Assembly: GCF_009363655.1 (NCBI RefSeq) | Contig: NZ_CP045393.1 | Location: 4,092,001-4,156,000, forward strand | DNA length: 64,000 bases | Reading direction: 5' to 3' | Origin: Roseovarius sp. THAF27 | Lineage (GTDB): Bacteria > Pseudomonadota > Alphaproteobacteria > Rhodobacterales > Rhodobacteraceae | In this document: positions 17,986-26,145 of the stretch, one piece after another | How the letters are laid out: every line of letters begins with the position of its first letter | Numbering within the stretch: the stretch's first letter is position 1 | Notes under the pieces: model-generated | The model's database searches: none | Told to the model about the DNA's origin: nothing | The model's input: the letters and a program-made list of their open reading frames with translations, nothing else | Position numbers and translations under genes: made by a program

Positions 17986-19833
17986 ATGTTCAAGTTTTTC
18001 GAAAACCTCGTTGATCCTTATGTGCCGTATGAAGAGTCGGACACGCCGCCGACGCGGCTGTGGCCGTTCATGCGGCTTTACATGGTGCCGTTTCGCCGGG
18101 TGTTCTGGATGGCCGGGATCATGTCGGTCGTGGTGGCCGCCATCGAGATCTGGCTGATCTACTACATGGGGCGGATCGTCGACATCCTGGCGGGCGACCC
18201 GATGGAGGTCTGGCGGGCCTACGGCACCGAGATCATCGTGGTGGCGGTGTTCATCTTGGCCGTACGCCCCGCGATACAGGCGTTCGACGTGATGTTGCTG
18301 AACAACACGATCCTGCCGAATTTCGGCACGCTGATCCGTTGGCGGGCGCATAAGCATGTGCTGCGCCAGTCGGTGGGCTGGTTCGAGAACGACTTTGCCG
18401 GGCGGATCGCCAACCGGATCATGCAGACGCCGCCGGCGGCGGGCGAAGCGGTGTTCCAGGCGTTCGACGCCATCGCGTTTTCCATCGCGTACATCATCGG
18501 GGCGGGCATATTGCTGAGCGATTCCGACCCCCGGCTGATGCTGCCGCTGGTGGGCTGGCTGGCGCTGTACGGATTTCTGGTGCACTGGACGGTCAAGCGG
18601 GTGCAGCCGGCCTCGAAAGCGGCGTCGGATGCGCGCAGCCTTGTGACGGGGCGCGTGGTGGACGCCTATACCAACATTCATTCGGTGAAGCTGTTCGCGC
18701 ATAACACGCGCGAGGTGGAATACGCCAAGGAGGCGATCGAACACGCGCGGCAGACCTTCCAGAACGAGATGCGGATCTACACGGTGATGGACGTGGTCCT
18801 GACGCTGCTCAATGGCCTCTTGATCGTGGCCGTTGTCGGCTGGGCGTTCTGGCTGTGGATGCAGGGGCAGGCGAGTGTCGGCGTGGTGGCCGCGGCGACG
18901 GCGCTGACCTTGCGGCTGAACGCGATGACCGGGTGGATCATGTGGGCGCTGACCTCGTTCTTTCGGCAGCTGGGTGTCGTGGCCGAAGGGATGGAGACGA
19001 TTGCCCAGCCGATCACCCTTGTGGACGCGAAGGATGCCAAGCCGCTGGACATGCAGGAAGGCCGGATCGAACTGCGGGAGCTTTCGCATCATTTCGGGCG
19101 TGACAGCGGCGGTCTGGACCGGATTTCGCTGAATGTCCAACCGGGCGAGAAGATCGGGCTTGTGGGCCGGTCGGGGGCCGGAAAATCGACCCTGGTCAAG
19201 CTGCTTTTGCGGTTTTACGACGCCGAGAAGGGACAGATACTGATCGACGGTCAGGACATTTCCAAGGTAACCCAGGACAGTCTGCGCGACCGGATCGGAA
19301 TGGTGCAGCAGGACAGCTCTTTGCTGCACCGCTCGGTGCGGGACAACATCCTCTATGGCAAACCCGAGGCGAGCGAGGCGCAGATGCTGGAGGCGGCGAA
19401 GAAGGCCGAGGCGCATGAGTTCATCCTCGACCTGGAGGACCCGCAGGGGCGTAAGGGGTACGATGCGCATGTGGGCGAACGGGGTGTGAAGCTGTCGGGT
19501 GGCCAGCGGCAGCGCATCACGCTGGCGCGGGTGATCCTGAAGGACGCGCCGATCCTGTTGCTGGACGAGGCGACGAGCGCGCTGGACAGCGAGGTGGAAG
19601 CGGCGATTCAGGAAACGCTCTATGGCATGATGGAGGGCAAGACGGTGATCGCGATTGCCCACCGCCTGTCGACGATCGCGCAGATGGACCGCATCATCGT
19701 GCTGGATCACGGTCGGATCGTCGAAGAGGGCGGGCATGGCGAACTGCTGGCGCAGGGCGGGCTGTACGCCCGGTTCTGGAGCCGCCAGTCGGGCGGGTTC
19801 ATCAATGCCGACGAGGACGACGCGGCGGAGTAG
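17986..19833 (+). CDS. ABC exporter, fused membrane and ATPase domains (multidrug/lipid type)
   Basis: A 615-residue half-transporter. The membrane domain (about residues 30-340) has six predicted segments, including FWMAGIMSVVVAAIEIWLIYY and FSIAYIIGAGILL. The ATPase carries Walker A GLVGRSGAGKSTLVKLLLRF, signature KLSGGQRQRITLARV, Walker B PILLLDEATSALDSE and the IAHRLSTI switch histidine. It should work as a homodimer exporting a hydrophobic substrate. The frame opens 11 codons earlier, but MFKFFENLVDPYVPYEESD at 17986 is the natural start. A short upstream ORF precedes it, and a methyltransferase gene follows after 3 bp. The substrate is not inferable. Confidence 0.88.
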   Translation: MFKFFENLVDPYVPYEESDTPPTRLWPFMRLYMVPFRRVFWMAGIMSVVVAAIEIWLIYYMGRIVDILAGDPMEVWRAYGTEIIVVAVFILAVRPAIQAFDVMLLNNTILPNFGTLIRWRAHKHVLRQSVGWFENDFAGRIANRIMQTPPAAGEAVFQAFDAIAFSIAYIIGAGILLSDSDPRLMLPLVGWLALYGFLVHWTVKRVQPASKAASDARSLVTGRVVDAYTNIHSVKLFAHNTREVEYAKEAIEHARQTFQNEMRIYTVMDVVLTLLNGLLIVAVVGWAFWLWMQGQASVGVVAAATALTLRLNAMTGWIMWALTSFFRQLGVVAEGMETIAQPITLVDAKDAKPLDMQEGRIELRELSHHFGRDSGGLDRISLNVQPGEKIGLVGRSGAGKSTLVKLLLRFYDAEKGQILIDGQDISKVTQDSLRDRIGMVQQDSSLLHRSVRDNILYGKPEASEAQMLEAAKKAEAHEFILDLEDPQGRKGYDAHVGERGVKLSGGQRQRITLARVILKDAPILLLDEATSALDSEVEAAIQETLYGMMEGKTVIAIAHRLSTIAQMDRIIVLDHGRIVEEGGHGELLAQGGLYARFWSRQSGGFINADEDDAAE

Positions 19834-19836
19834 GAC

Positions 19837-21060
19837 ATGGCCGAATTTGTGATCGAACGTCTTGGGCATCTTGGGGACGGGATCGCCGAGGGGCCGGTCT
19901 ATGTGCCCGGCGCGCTGCCCGGCGAGCGGGTGACCGGCACGCTCGAGGGCAACGTTCTGCGGGACGTGAAGATCCTGCAGCCCGCCGCGACACGGGTGAA
20001 GGCGCCTTGCCGGCATTACAAATCCTGCGGCGGGTGCCAGTTGCAGCACGCCGATGACGGATTTCTGGCCGACTGGAAGACCGGGATCGTGCGCGAGGCG
20101 CTGGCGGCTCAGGGGATCGAGACCGAGATGCGCGAGATCGCCGTATCGCCGGCCAACGCGCGGCGCAGGGCCGGGTTTTCGGCGCGCCGCACCAAGAAAG
20201 GCGCGACGGCGGGGTTTCACGCCAAAGGGTCGGACGTGATCGTGGAACTAAGCGAATGCCAGGTGGTGGTGCCGGAACTGCTGGAGGGCGCCCGCGTGGC
20301 GCAGGCGCTGGCCCGGATCGGCACCAGCCGGAAAGGCGAATTGAGCGTCGCGGTCGCTTTGTCCGAGGCGGGGCTGGACGTGCGCGTGGAGGGAGGCAAG
20401 TCATTGGATGGGCCCCTGCGGATCGCGCTGGCGCAACTGGCCGAGAGCGAAGACCTGGCGCGGCTGACATGGGACGAAGAGACCGTGGTCACGCGGCGAC
20501 CGCCGATGCAGGATTTCGACGGGATCGCCGTGACCCCGCCGCCGGGGGCGTTCCTGCAGGCAACCAAGGACTCCGAGCGGCTGTTGCAGGATGAGGTTGC
20601 GGCGATTTTGGCCGGAACAGAGCCTGTTATCGACCTGTTCGCGGGATGCGGCACCTTTGCTCTGCCGCTGGCGCGCGAGCGGGCGGTGCATGCCGTGGAA
20701 GGCAGCGCGGGGATGACGCGGGCGCTGGACGAGGGATGGCGGCACAGTGCGCGGTTGAAGAAAGTGACGGTCGAGGTGCGGGACCTGTTTCGCCAGCCTG
20801 TCATGGCCGAGGACCTGAAACGGTTCGGCGGCGCGGTGATCGACCCTCCGCGCGCCGGCGCCGAGGCGCAATGCCGCGAACTGGCCGAAGCGCAGGTGCC
20901 CGTGATCGCCTACGTGTCCTGCAACCCGGTGACATTCGCGCGCGATGCGAAGATCCTGACCGATGCAGGCTACGTGGTGGAGTGGGTGCGTCCGGTCGAC
21001 CAGTTTCGCTGGTCGGTGCATGTCGAACTGGTTGCCGCAATCCGCCGCAAAACAGGCTGA
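19837..21060 (+). CDS. RNA (uracil-5-)-methyltransferase, RumA/RlmD family
   Basis: A 407-residue class I SAM methyltransferase of the RumA/TrmA family, which makes 5-methyluridine in rRNA or tRNA. A truncated TRAM-like start leads to an Fe-S site with cysteines in CRHYKSCGGCQLQH. The SAM-binding motif is IDLFAGCGTFALPLA. The catalytic cysteine is in YVSCNPVTFARD, and the PPRAG block is conserved. The target position, as RlmC, RlmD or a broader enzyme, cannot be assigned here. It follows the ABC exporter by 3 bp and is probably co-transcribed. It is a little shorter than E. coli RlmD because the N-terminal TRAM domain is reduced. Confidence 0.88.
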   Translation: MAEFVIERLGHLGDGIAEGPVYVPGALPGERVTGTLEGNVLRDVKILQPAATRVKAPCRHYKSCGGCQLQHADDGFLADWKTGIVREALAAQGIETEMREIAVSPANARRRAGFSARRTKKGATAGFHAKGSDVIVELSECQVVVPELLEGARVAQALARIGTSRKGELSVAVALSEAGLDVRVEGGKSLDGPLRIALAQLAESEDLARLTWDEETVVTRRPPMQDFDGIAVTPPPGAFLQATKDSERLLQDEVAAILAGTEPVIDLFAGCGTFALPLARERAVHAVEGSAGMTRALDEGWRHSARLKKVTVEVRDLFRQPVMAEDLKRFGGAVIDPPRAGAEAQCRELAEAQVPVIAYVSCNPVTFARDAKILTDAGYVVEWVRPVDQFRWSVHVELVAAIRRKTG

Positions 21061-21137
21061 TTGCACAAATTTGAAATGACGCGGCGGTCCTGACTGTGTA
21101 AAATGCGGCCAGAGACAGGCAACAGGTTAATCGAGCA

Positions 21138-21647
21138 ATGAATCGCAGAAATTTCATGCTTCTGTCGGTCGCCAGCGCATTTCTGGCGGCCTGTGGATCG
21201 AAGTTCAAATCCTATAACGGGCCGGAAGTGACGCAGGTTCTGATCAGCAAGAGCCGGCGGCGGATGTATCTTTTCCACCACGACAAGGTGCTGAAGGCCT
21301 ATGACGTGGACCTGGGCTTTACCGCCGCGGGGCACAAGCAGTTCGAGGGCGATGGCAAGACGCCGGAAGGCGATTATTTCATCGACCGGCGCAATCCGAA
21401 CAGTTCGTTCCACCTGTCGCTGGGGATTTCGTACCCCAACGAGGCGGACCGTGCCTTTGCCAAGGCGCAGGGCAAGAAACCCGGCGGGGATATCTTTATC
21501 CACGGCGAGCCCAACGACCTGGGCTGGATTCGGAAGCGGCGTTTGGGCCGGGACTGGACCGCCGGGTGCATTTCCGTGCGGAACAAGGAAATGGAAAAGA
21601 TCTATGCGATGGTGCGCAACGGCACCCCCATCCGCATCATGCCGTGA
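21138..21647 (+). CDS. Lipoprotein-type L,D-transpeptidase (YkuD family)
   Basis: YkuD enzymes crosslink peptidoglycan stem peptides or attach lipoproteins to it. The protein begins with a signal sequence ending in the lipobox FLAAC (Cys19), so it should be lipid-anchored. The YkuD domain shows HGEPNDLGW (His122) and the catalytic Cys144 in DWTAGCISVRN. At 169 residues it is a minimal one-domain form. A second YkuD-type gene lies 0.7 kb downstream, with a CAP lipoprotein gene between them on the other strand, so this is a small envelope cluster. Confidence 0.85.
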   Translation: MNRRNFMLLSVASAFLAACGSKFKSYNGPEVTQVLISKSRRRMYLFHHDKVLKAYDVDLGFTAAGHKQFEGDGKTPEGDYFIDRRNPNSSFHLSLGISYPNEADRAFAKAQGKKPGGDIFIHGEPNDLGWIRKRRLGRDWTAGCISVRNKEMEKIYAMVRNGTPIRIMP

Positions 21648-21656
21648 GGGGTTGGC

Positions 21657-22172
21657 TTACTTGCCCATCACCAGCGTCCACCAGATCTTGCCGTTGCGTT
21701 CCTGTTCCCAGGAAAAGCCCATTTGCCGGGCGTCGGGTGCCATTATGACCTGCTTGGTCGACGCCTCGTCCATCCAGGCGGTCAGGGTTTCAAGCTCGGT
21801 CTCGTAGGTTTCCGAGATGTTCTCGCCGACCAAGTCGCCGCTGTAGCCGACGCGGCGGACCCGGTCGATCGGCGAGGAGCCGTCGGAGCCGAAATGCCAG
21901 GGGCGGTTCTGCACCGACATGTCGCGCGAATGGGTGGCGGCGGCCGCGTTGAGCTGCGCGTTCAGCTGAACGGCCGGGCGCCCGGCGGCCTGGCGCAGGG
22001 CATTGACGGCGTCGAGCATCCGGTACTGGATTTCAGCGGTCTGGCCCGGGCGGATGCGGTAGACCTGCTGCAGCGGCTCGCCGTCGGGGCCGACAGTGGA
22101 TTGCGGCGGCGGCGCGGCACAGGCCGACAAGAGCACAAGTGCGGAAACCAGCAGGCCAAAAATACGCGTCAT
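21657..22172 (-). CDS. CAP-domain lipoprotein (SCP/PR1/YkwD family)
   Basis: The 171-residue protein starts with a signal peptide and lipobox, LVLLSACAAPP, so it is exported and lipidated at Cys18. The CAP fold is visible in LDAVNALRQAAGRPAVQLNA, AAATHSRDMSVQNRPWHFGS (CAP histidine) and VGENISETYETE with the conserved glutamate. Bacterial YkwD-like CAP proteins are poorly characterised and are thought to act at the cell envelope. The gene ends 9 bp from the first YkuD gene and diverges from the second, consistent with shared envelope roles. Confidence 0.85.
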   Translation of the reverse strand: MTRIFGLLVSALVLLSACAAPPPQSTVGPDGEPLQQVYRIRPGQTAEIQYRMLDAVNALRQAAGRPAVQLNAQLNAAAATHSRDMSVQNRPWHFGSDGSSPIDRVRRVGYSGDLVGENISETYETELETLTAWMDEASTKQVIMAPDARQMGFSWEQERNGKIWWTLVMGK

Positions 22173-22276
22173 CAGTCTCTACCACCCAGAAGTTCGTTCG
22201 ACTCGCCTCTTAGCGCGGCTTGAGTGGTCTTTCAAACCCACAACCACGTCAGGTGCCCGAATGTTGCCGGTTTGAT

Positions 22277-22305
22277 TTGCGACTGAGGCATTCGCGCCAT
22301 ATGCT
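22277..22305 (+). promoter_or_regulatory. Candidate promoter of the second L,D-transpeptidase gene
   Basis: TTGCGA, a 17-bp spacer and TATGCT (4 of 6 matches each) lie 37 bp before the ATG, in the 169-bp gap between divergent genes. The pair is moderately good. Confidence 0.35.
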
Positions 22306-22341
22306 GCGATCAGTTCCAAAGCAGACAGTTGGAAGACAGAC

Positions 22342-22932
22342 ATGTCCCTATATCCCAAAAACACATTCAGCCGGCGCGCTTTCCTGGCCGGCACCGCCGT
22401 TTCGCTGGGCGCGCCCGCGCTGGCGCAGACCGGCACCACCGAGATGGAGAGCGCGATTACCCAGACGGTGCGGCGCAACATTTCGAGCTTTCGCGCAGCG
22501 GACTGGCGGCCGCATTTCAAGAGCCTGAGGAATGGTGCGATCCTGGTCGATATCTCGTCCCGCGCGCTGCATTTCTGGGACGAGGACGGGCAGACGAAGT
22601 TCCTGTTCCCGTCGAGCATCCCGATGTCCGAGGAGCTGACGCGGCGGGGTCGGACGCGGGTGGTGCGCAAGGTGGAGGGCCCGGACTGGCGGCCGACGCC
22701 GTCGATGCTGAAGCGGAACCCGGACTGGCCGTCCTATGTGCCGCCGGGGCCGGACAACCCGCTGGGCACCCATGCGTTGTACCTGGGCTGGACCTATTAC
22801 CGGATCCACGGCACGCATGACACGCGCAAGATCGGGCGGCGGTCGTCGAACGGGTGTATCGGGCTTTACAACGAGCATATCGCGAAGCTGTTCGCGCGGG
22901 CCAAGGTGGGCACGCAGGTGCTGGTGATCTGA
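22342..22932 (+). CDS. L,D-transpeptidase (YkuD family) with Tat-type signal
   Basis: A 196-residue YkuD-domain protein. The N-terminus SRRAFLAGTAVSLGAPALA resembles a twin-arginine signal peptide with an ALA cleavage site near residue 28. The catalytic region is RIHGTHDTRKIGRRSSNGC, with His156 and Cys172, followed by IGLYNEH. These features suit periplasmic peptidoglycan remodelling or 3-3 crosslinking. The family is often expanded in Rhodobacteraceae. A strong intrinsic terminator follows 25 bp after the stop, so the gene is a single-gene unit. Confidence 0.87.
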   Translation: MSLYPKNTFSRRAFLAGTAVSLGAPALAQTGTTEMESAITQTVRRNISSFRAADWRPHFKSLRNGAILVDISSRALHFWDEDGQTKFLFPSSIPMSEELTRRGRTRVVRKVEGPDWRPTPSMLKRNPDWPSYVPPGPDNPLGTHALYLGWTYYRIHGTHDTRKIGRRSSNGCIGLYNEHIAKLFARAKVGTQVLVI

Positions 22933-22957
22933 GGCGTTTTGCGCTGGAATAGAGACG

Positions 22958-22988
22958 AAAAGGGGCAGCGTTTTGGCGCTGCCTTTTC
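22958..22988 (+). terminator. Intrinsic terminator after the L,D-transpeptidase gene
   Basis: GGCAGCG and CGCTGCC form a perfect 7-bp stem with a TTTTGG loop, extended by AAAA upstream against the TTTT that follows the stem. It is a good rho-independent terminator for the plus strand, 25 bp past the stop. Confidence 0.75.
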
Positions 22989-23012
22989 TGTTGTTTGGAG
23001 GGTCAAGTTGCT

Positions 23013-23046
23013 TCGCGCGGACCCAAGGCCGCAGGCCGCCGCGCGA
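23013..23046. repeat. Imperfect nested inverted repeat (TCGCGCGG / CCGCGCGA)
   Basis: Eight-base arms TCGCGCGG and CCGCGCGA enclose a second palindrome GGCC-GCA-GGCC. It lies between the terminator and the 65-bp repeat. Its function is unknown. Only one copy is visible in the window. Confidence 0.4.
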
Positions 23047-23080
23047 TCGCCAGACCGCCCACTGCGCCTTCTGACCCTAT

Positions 23081-23145
23081 GTCATCCTCTGGCTTGACCA
23101 GAGGATCTCTTGCCCCACGAGATCCCGGATCAAGTCCGGGATGAC
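23081..23145 (+). repeat. 65-bp cloverleaf-like intergenic repeat, copy 1
   Basis: Outer arms GTCAT and ATGAC close a three-hairpin structure. Hairpin 1 is CCTCTGG, loop CTTGA, CCAGAGG. The centre is ATCTC, a 9-nt loop, GAGAT. Hairpin 2 is CCCGGA, loop TCAAG, TCCGGG. Two further full copies in this window have exactly the same length (29215-29279, and inverted at 44178-44242). It sits between a terminated gene and the 3' end of hemH. On the plus strand it can be read as a false peptide like VIPDLIRDL, which should not be annotated as protein. Confidence 0.85.
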
Positions 23146-23168
23146 GTGTGCCATTTGTTCCGACCGCT

Positions 23169-24230
23169 TCAGTCCAGCCAGCCCTTGAGGTTGTCTTCGA
23201 TCACCGTGCTCAGCGCCTTGATATGCGCGTCGCTGTCGTTGAGGCAGGGGATATAGAGGAATTCCTCGCCGCCGGCCTCCTCGAAGCTTTCCTTGATCTC
23301 TTCGTTGATCTCTTCGAGCGTCTCGATGCAGTCGGCGGAAAAGGCGGGGGCGATGACGGCGATGTTCTTTTTGCCGTCCTCGGCCAGCTTGGCGACATGT
23401 TCCACCGTGTAGGGGCGCAGCCATTCCTCGGGGCCGAAGACGGACTGGAAGGTGGTGGTGATTTGGGTGTCGTCCCAGCCCAGACGCTCCCGCAGCAGCC
23501 GCGTCGTTTTCTGACACTGGCAGTGGTAGGGGTCGCCCTGTTTCAGATAGCGCTGCGGCATTCCGTGGTAGGAGACGACGAGGATTTCGGGCTTCTTGTC
23601 AGTCTCTGCATAGGCCTTTTCGACCGATTGGGCCAATGCTTCGATATAAAGCGGATGCTCGAAATAGGGTTCGACCACGCGGGCGATGGGCTGCCAGGTT
23701 TCGTCCATCAGAGCGCGGAAGAACTGATCATTCGCGGTGGCCGAGGTGGCGCCGGCATAGTGCGGGTAGAGCGGGAAGAAGAGAATCCGGGTGCAGCCGG
23801 CCTCGACCAGCTTGCGTACCTTGGATTTGGTCGACGGGTTGCCGTAGCGCATACAGAAATCGACCATGACATTGTCGCCATACCGGGCCTGCAGCGCCTC
23901 GGACAGTTTGGTCGTCTGGTCGCGGGTGATGGTCATCAGGGGGCTTTCGCCCTTGTCCTCGTTCCAGATGGATTTGTAGGCCTCGCCGCTGGTGAAGGGG
24001 CGTTTCGAGAGGATCACCAGTTGCAGAAGAGGCTGCCAGAGCCAGGGCGAATAGTCGATCACGCGGCGGTCCGACAGGAATTCGTTGAGATAACGCCGCA
24101 TGGACCAGTAGCCGTAATCGTCGGGCGTGCCGAGATTGGCGATCAGAACGCCTGTCTTGGGCTCCGGAATGGCCGGATGGTCGGACGGGGCATGGACGGG
24201 ACAGGTCTTGTTCTTGGCGGCGTCAAACAT
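23169..24230 (-). CDS. hemH: Ferrochelatase
   Basis: HemH inserts Fe(II) into protoporphyrin IX, the last step of haem synthesis. The N-terminal core is GVLIANLGTPDDYGYWSMRRYLNEFLSD (conserved through LGTPD), the catalytic histidine lies in LVVSYHGMPQRYLKQGDPY, and the conserved glutamate lies in APAFSADCIETLEEI. CQCQKTTRLLRERLG includes two cysteines in the position used for an Fe-S cluster in some ferrochelatases, but this is unconfirmed. I choose the ATG at 24230 (MFDAAKNKTCPVHAP, 353 aa), which fits homologues. A GTG 13 codons upstream is an alternative. A methyltransferase gene precedes it on the same strand. Confidence 0.95.
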   Translation of the reverse strand: MFDAAKNKTCPVHAPSDHPAIPEPKTGVLIANLGTPDDYGYWSMRRYLNEFLSDRRVIDYSPWLWQPLLQLVILSKRPFTSGEAYKSIWNEDKGESPLMTITRDQTTKLSEALQARYGDNVMVDFCMRYGNPSTKSKVRKLVEAGCTRILFFPLYPHYAGATSATANDQFFRALMDETWQPIARVVEPYFEHPLYIEALAQSVEKAYAETDKKPEILVVSYHGMPQRYLKQGDPYHCQCQKTTRLLRERLGWDDTQITTTFQSVFGPEEWLRPYTVEHVAKLAEDGKKNIAVIAPAFSADCIETLEEINEEIKESFEEAGGEEFLYIPCLNDSDAHIKALSTVIEDNLKGWLD

Positions 24231-24290
24231 GGGCGGGCGTCTTTTCTTGTCGGATTGGATCACGGACACATAAAGGATTGCGGTCGGTCG

Positions 24291-25106
24291 TCAATCTTTG
24301 AGCGGGGTCTCGGAGGTGCCAAGCGCGTCGGCGAGACGTGTTGTCGCGCTTCCGGGGCGGAGGGGCTGGGGTTGGTCTTCGGACGGGGCCCAGCCGGTGA
24401 GGGTTATAAGCTCGAAGGTGGCGGGGATGCGGCCGTCGGGGGTGGCGAAGGTTTCGGCGTAGAGCTCCGCGGCACGCAAAAGCACGTCGCGGCGGGTGAA
24501 ACTGCGCGGCCGGGCGTCGAGCGCGTTGGCCTCGCCCATTGCGCGCAGGTCGTGCATCAGGGCGACAAGGTTTTCGTAGCTGACATCGAGCGGCAGGGTG
24601 TCGGCCACGGGCAGCGCGAAACCGGCGCGTTGCAGGAGCGCGCCAAGGTCGCGGATATCGCCCATCGGCAGGACGCGGGGCGACAGGCCGCCGCGCAGGT
24701 CGGATTCGGCCTGGGCGAGGACGGCGCGCAGCTGATGCAGGGTCTGGCCGCCGAAGAAGACGGCGATGAACAGGCCATCGGGGCGCAAGGCGCGGCGGCA
24801 TTGGATCAGTTGGCCCACGGGGTCGTCGGCCCAGTGCAGTGACATGGCGTGCAGGATCAGGTCACGCGATCCAGGCTCTAATGCAAGGGTTTCGGTGTCT
24901 TCGATGATCTGCGCGTCGGGGAAGGCGGCCGTCCACGGATCGGGGAGGCCTGCGACGATACTCGTCTGCGTAAACGATTTGTTAACGAAACTCAGCCGAT
25001 CCTTGACCTCGTCGATCGCGGTCTCGTGCAGGAAGAGCGCGGGGGCGCGGCTGGCCCGTTGGCGGTGGCGCTGAAGCGCGCGGCGATCGGTGAGGGTTCT
25101 GGTCAT
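24291..25106 (-). CDS. SAM-dependent methyltransferase (BioC/NDUFAF5-like)
   Basis: A 271-residue class I methyltransferase. LALEPGSRDLILHAMSLHWADDPVGQL is the motif region resembling BioC and the mitochondrial assembly factor NDUFAF5, including the conserved LHWADDP. The SAM-binding glycine motif is poorly conserved (SFTQTSIVAGLPDPW), which also occurs in this subfamily. GFALPVADTLPLDVSYENLVALMHDLR is typical of its C-terminal half. Family members modify malonyl-ACP in biotin synthesis or complex I subunits. I cannot decide which. The start at 25106 leaves only 14 bp to the divergent comF. hemH follows downstream on the same strand. Confidence 0.78.
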   Translation of the reverse strand: MTRTLTDRRALQRHRQRASRAPALFLHETAIDEVKDRLSFVNKSFTQTSIVAGLPDPWTAAFPDAQIIEDTETLALEPGSRDLILHAMSLHWADDPVGQLIQCRRALRPDGLFIAVFFGGQTLHQLRAVLAQAESDLRGGLSPRVLPMGDIRDLGALLQRAGFALPVADTLPLDVSYENLVALMHDLRAMGEANALDARPRSFTRRDVLLRAAELYAETFATPDGRIPATFELITLTGWAPSEDQPQPLRPGSATTRLADALGTSETPLKD

Positions 25107-25120
25107 GGTGGCTAAATAGA

Positions 25121-25852
25121 GTGGCTTTCGAGGCAATTCAAACGGCGCTTCGCGTGGTCTATCCGCCGCGCTGCACCTTGTGCGGCGGGCTGGTGGAGAG
25201 CGAGTTCGGTCTGTGCGGGCCGTGCTGGCGCGATACGCCGGTGTTGGCCGGGCTGGTCTGTGACCTGTGTGGCTGTCCGTTGCCCGGGGAGGAGGCGGGC
25301 AGCGACGCGCGCTGTGACGACTGCTTGCGGGTGGCGCGGCCTTGGCAGAAAGGGCGCGCGGCGCTGATCTACAAAGACAACGCGCGCAAGCTGGTGCTGG
25401 CCTTGAAACACGGCGACCGGCATGACGTTGTGCCGCTGGCGGCGACGTGGATGAAAGGGGCGGCGGCGCCGCTAATGGTGCCGGAGTGTCTGTTCGTCCC
25501 GGTGCCTTTGCACTGGACGCGGCTGTTGAAACGGCGGTTCAACCAGTCGGCCCTGCTGGCCCAGGCGGCGGCGAAAGAGTTGAACGCGGCGTGGTGTCCC
25601 GATGTTCTGAAACGTGTGAGGCGGACGCCCTCGCTGGACGGGAAGGGCATGGAGGCGCGGTTCGCGACGCTGGATGCGGCCATACGCGTGCGGAAAGGGC
25701 GGCGGGTGATGATCCACGGGCGCGTAGTGATATTGGTGGATGACGTGATGACATCGGGCGCGACGCTGGCGGCCTGCGCGGGGGCCTTGCTGGCGGGCGG
25801 CGCGGCGGAGGTCAGGACACTGACACTGGCGCGCGTGGTCAAGGATGCTTAA
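25121..25852 (+). CDS. comF: ComF-family phosphoribosyltransferase-like protein
   Basis: The 243-residue protein has an N-terminal zinc ribbon (CTLCGG, CGPC, CDLCG, CDDC cysteine pairs, residues about 18-65) and a C-terminal phosphoribosyltransferase fold with the PRPP-like loop VVILVDDVMTSGATLAA and the PVPLHWTRLLKRRFNQS segment. ComF proteins are needed for DNA uptake in competent bacteria and have been linked to replication-fork repair. The gene begins with GTG, with no clear ribosome-binding site, only 14 bp from the divergent methyltransferase gene, so its transcript may be leaderless. grxC follows after 35 bp. Confidence 0.88.
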   Translation: MAFEAIQTALRVVYPPRCTLCGGLVESEFGLCGPCWRDTPVLAGLVCDLCGCPLPGEEAGSDARCDDCLRVARPWQKGRAALIYKDNARKLVLALKHGDRHDVVPLAATWMKGAAAPLMVPECLFVPVPLHWTRLLKRRFNQSALLAQAAAKELNAAWCPDVLKRVRRTPSLDGKGMEARFATLDAAIRVRKGRRVMIHGRVVILVDDVMTSGATLAACAGALLAGGAAEVRTLTLARVVKDA

Positions 25853-25887
25853 GTAGGGGCCAACCACGGAAAGGATTGGACCCTGTC

Positions 25888-26145
25888 ATGAGACCCGTTG
25901 AGATCTACACCTCGCAGCTTTGCGGTTTTTGCCACGCGGCCAAGCGGCTGCTGTCGCAGAAGGGCGTGGAGTACACCGAGATCGACGTGGGGCGGGAGCC
26001 CGAGAAGCGGGCCGAGATGACGCAGCGCGCGAATGGCGGGCGGACGGTGCCGCAGATTTTCGTGGGCGACGTGCATGTGGGTGGCTGTGACGAGCTTTAC
26101 GCGATGGACCGGGCGGGCAAGCTGGATGCGCTGCTGAAGGCATGA
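25888..26145 (+). CDS. grxC: Glutaredoxin 3 family protein
   Basis: An 85-residue dithiol glutaredoxin. The active site is CGFC (Cys12, Cys15), differing from the usual CPYC, with the GRTVPQIFVGDVHVGGCDEL glutathione-binding region. It reduces protein or glutathione mixed disulfides. The true start is the ATG at 25888, with AAAGGA upstream. The stop overlaps the ATG of the next gene (ATGA), so it is coupled with the amidase gene. Confidence 0.92.
   Translation: MRPVEIYTSQLCGFCHAAKRLLSQKGVEYTEIDVGREPEKRAEMTQRANGGRTVPQIFVGDVHVGGCDELYAMDRAGKLDALLKA

Noticed and set aside
21061..21137. Promoter with TTGAAA and TAAAAT before the first L,D-transpeptidase
   Set aside because: The two hexamers are about 22 bp apart, too far for a normal spacer.
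23081..23145. Short peptide reading VIPDLIRDL
   Set aside because: This is the repeat translated in one frame. The same false peptide appears at 29215 and arises from the palindrome, not from a gene.
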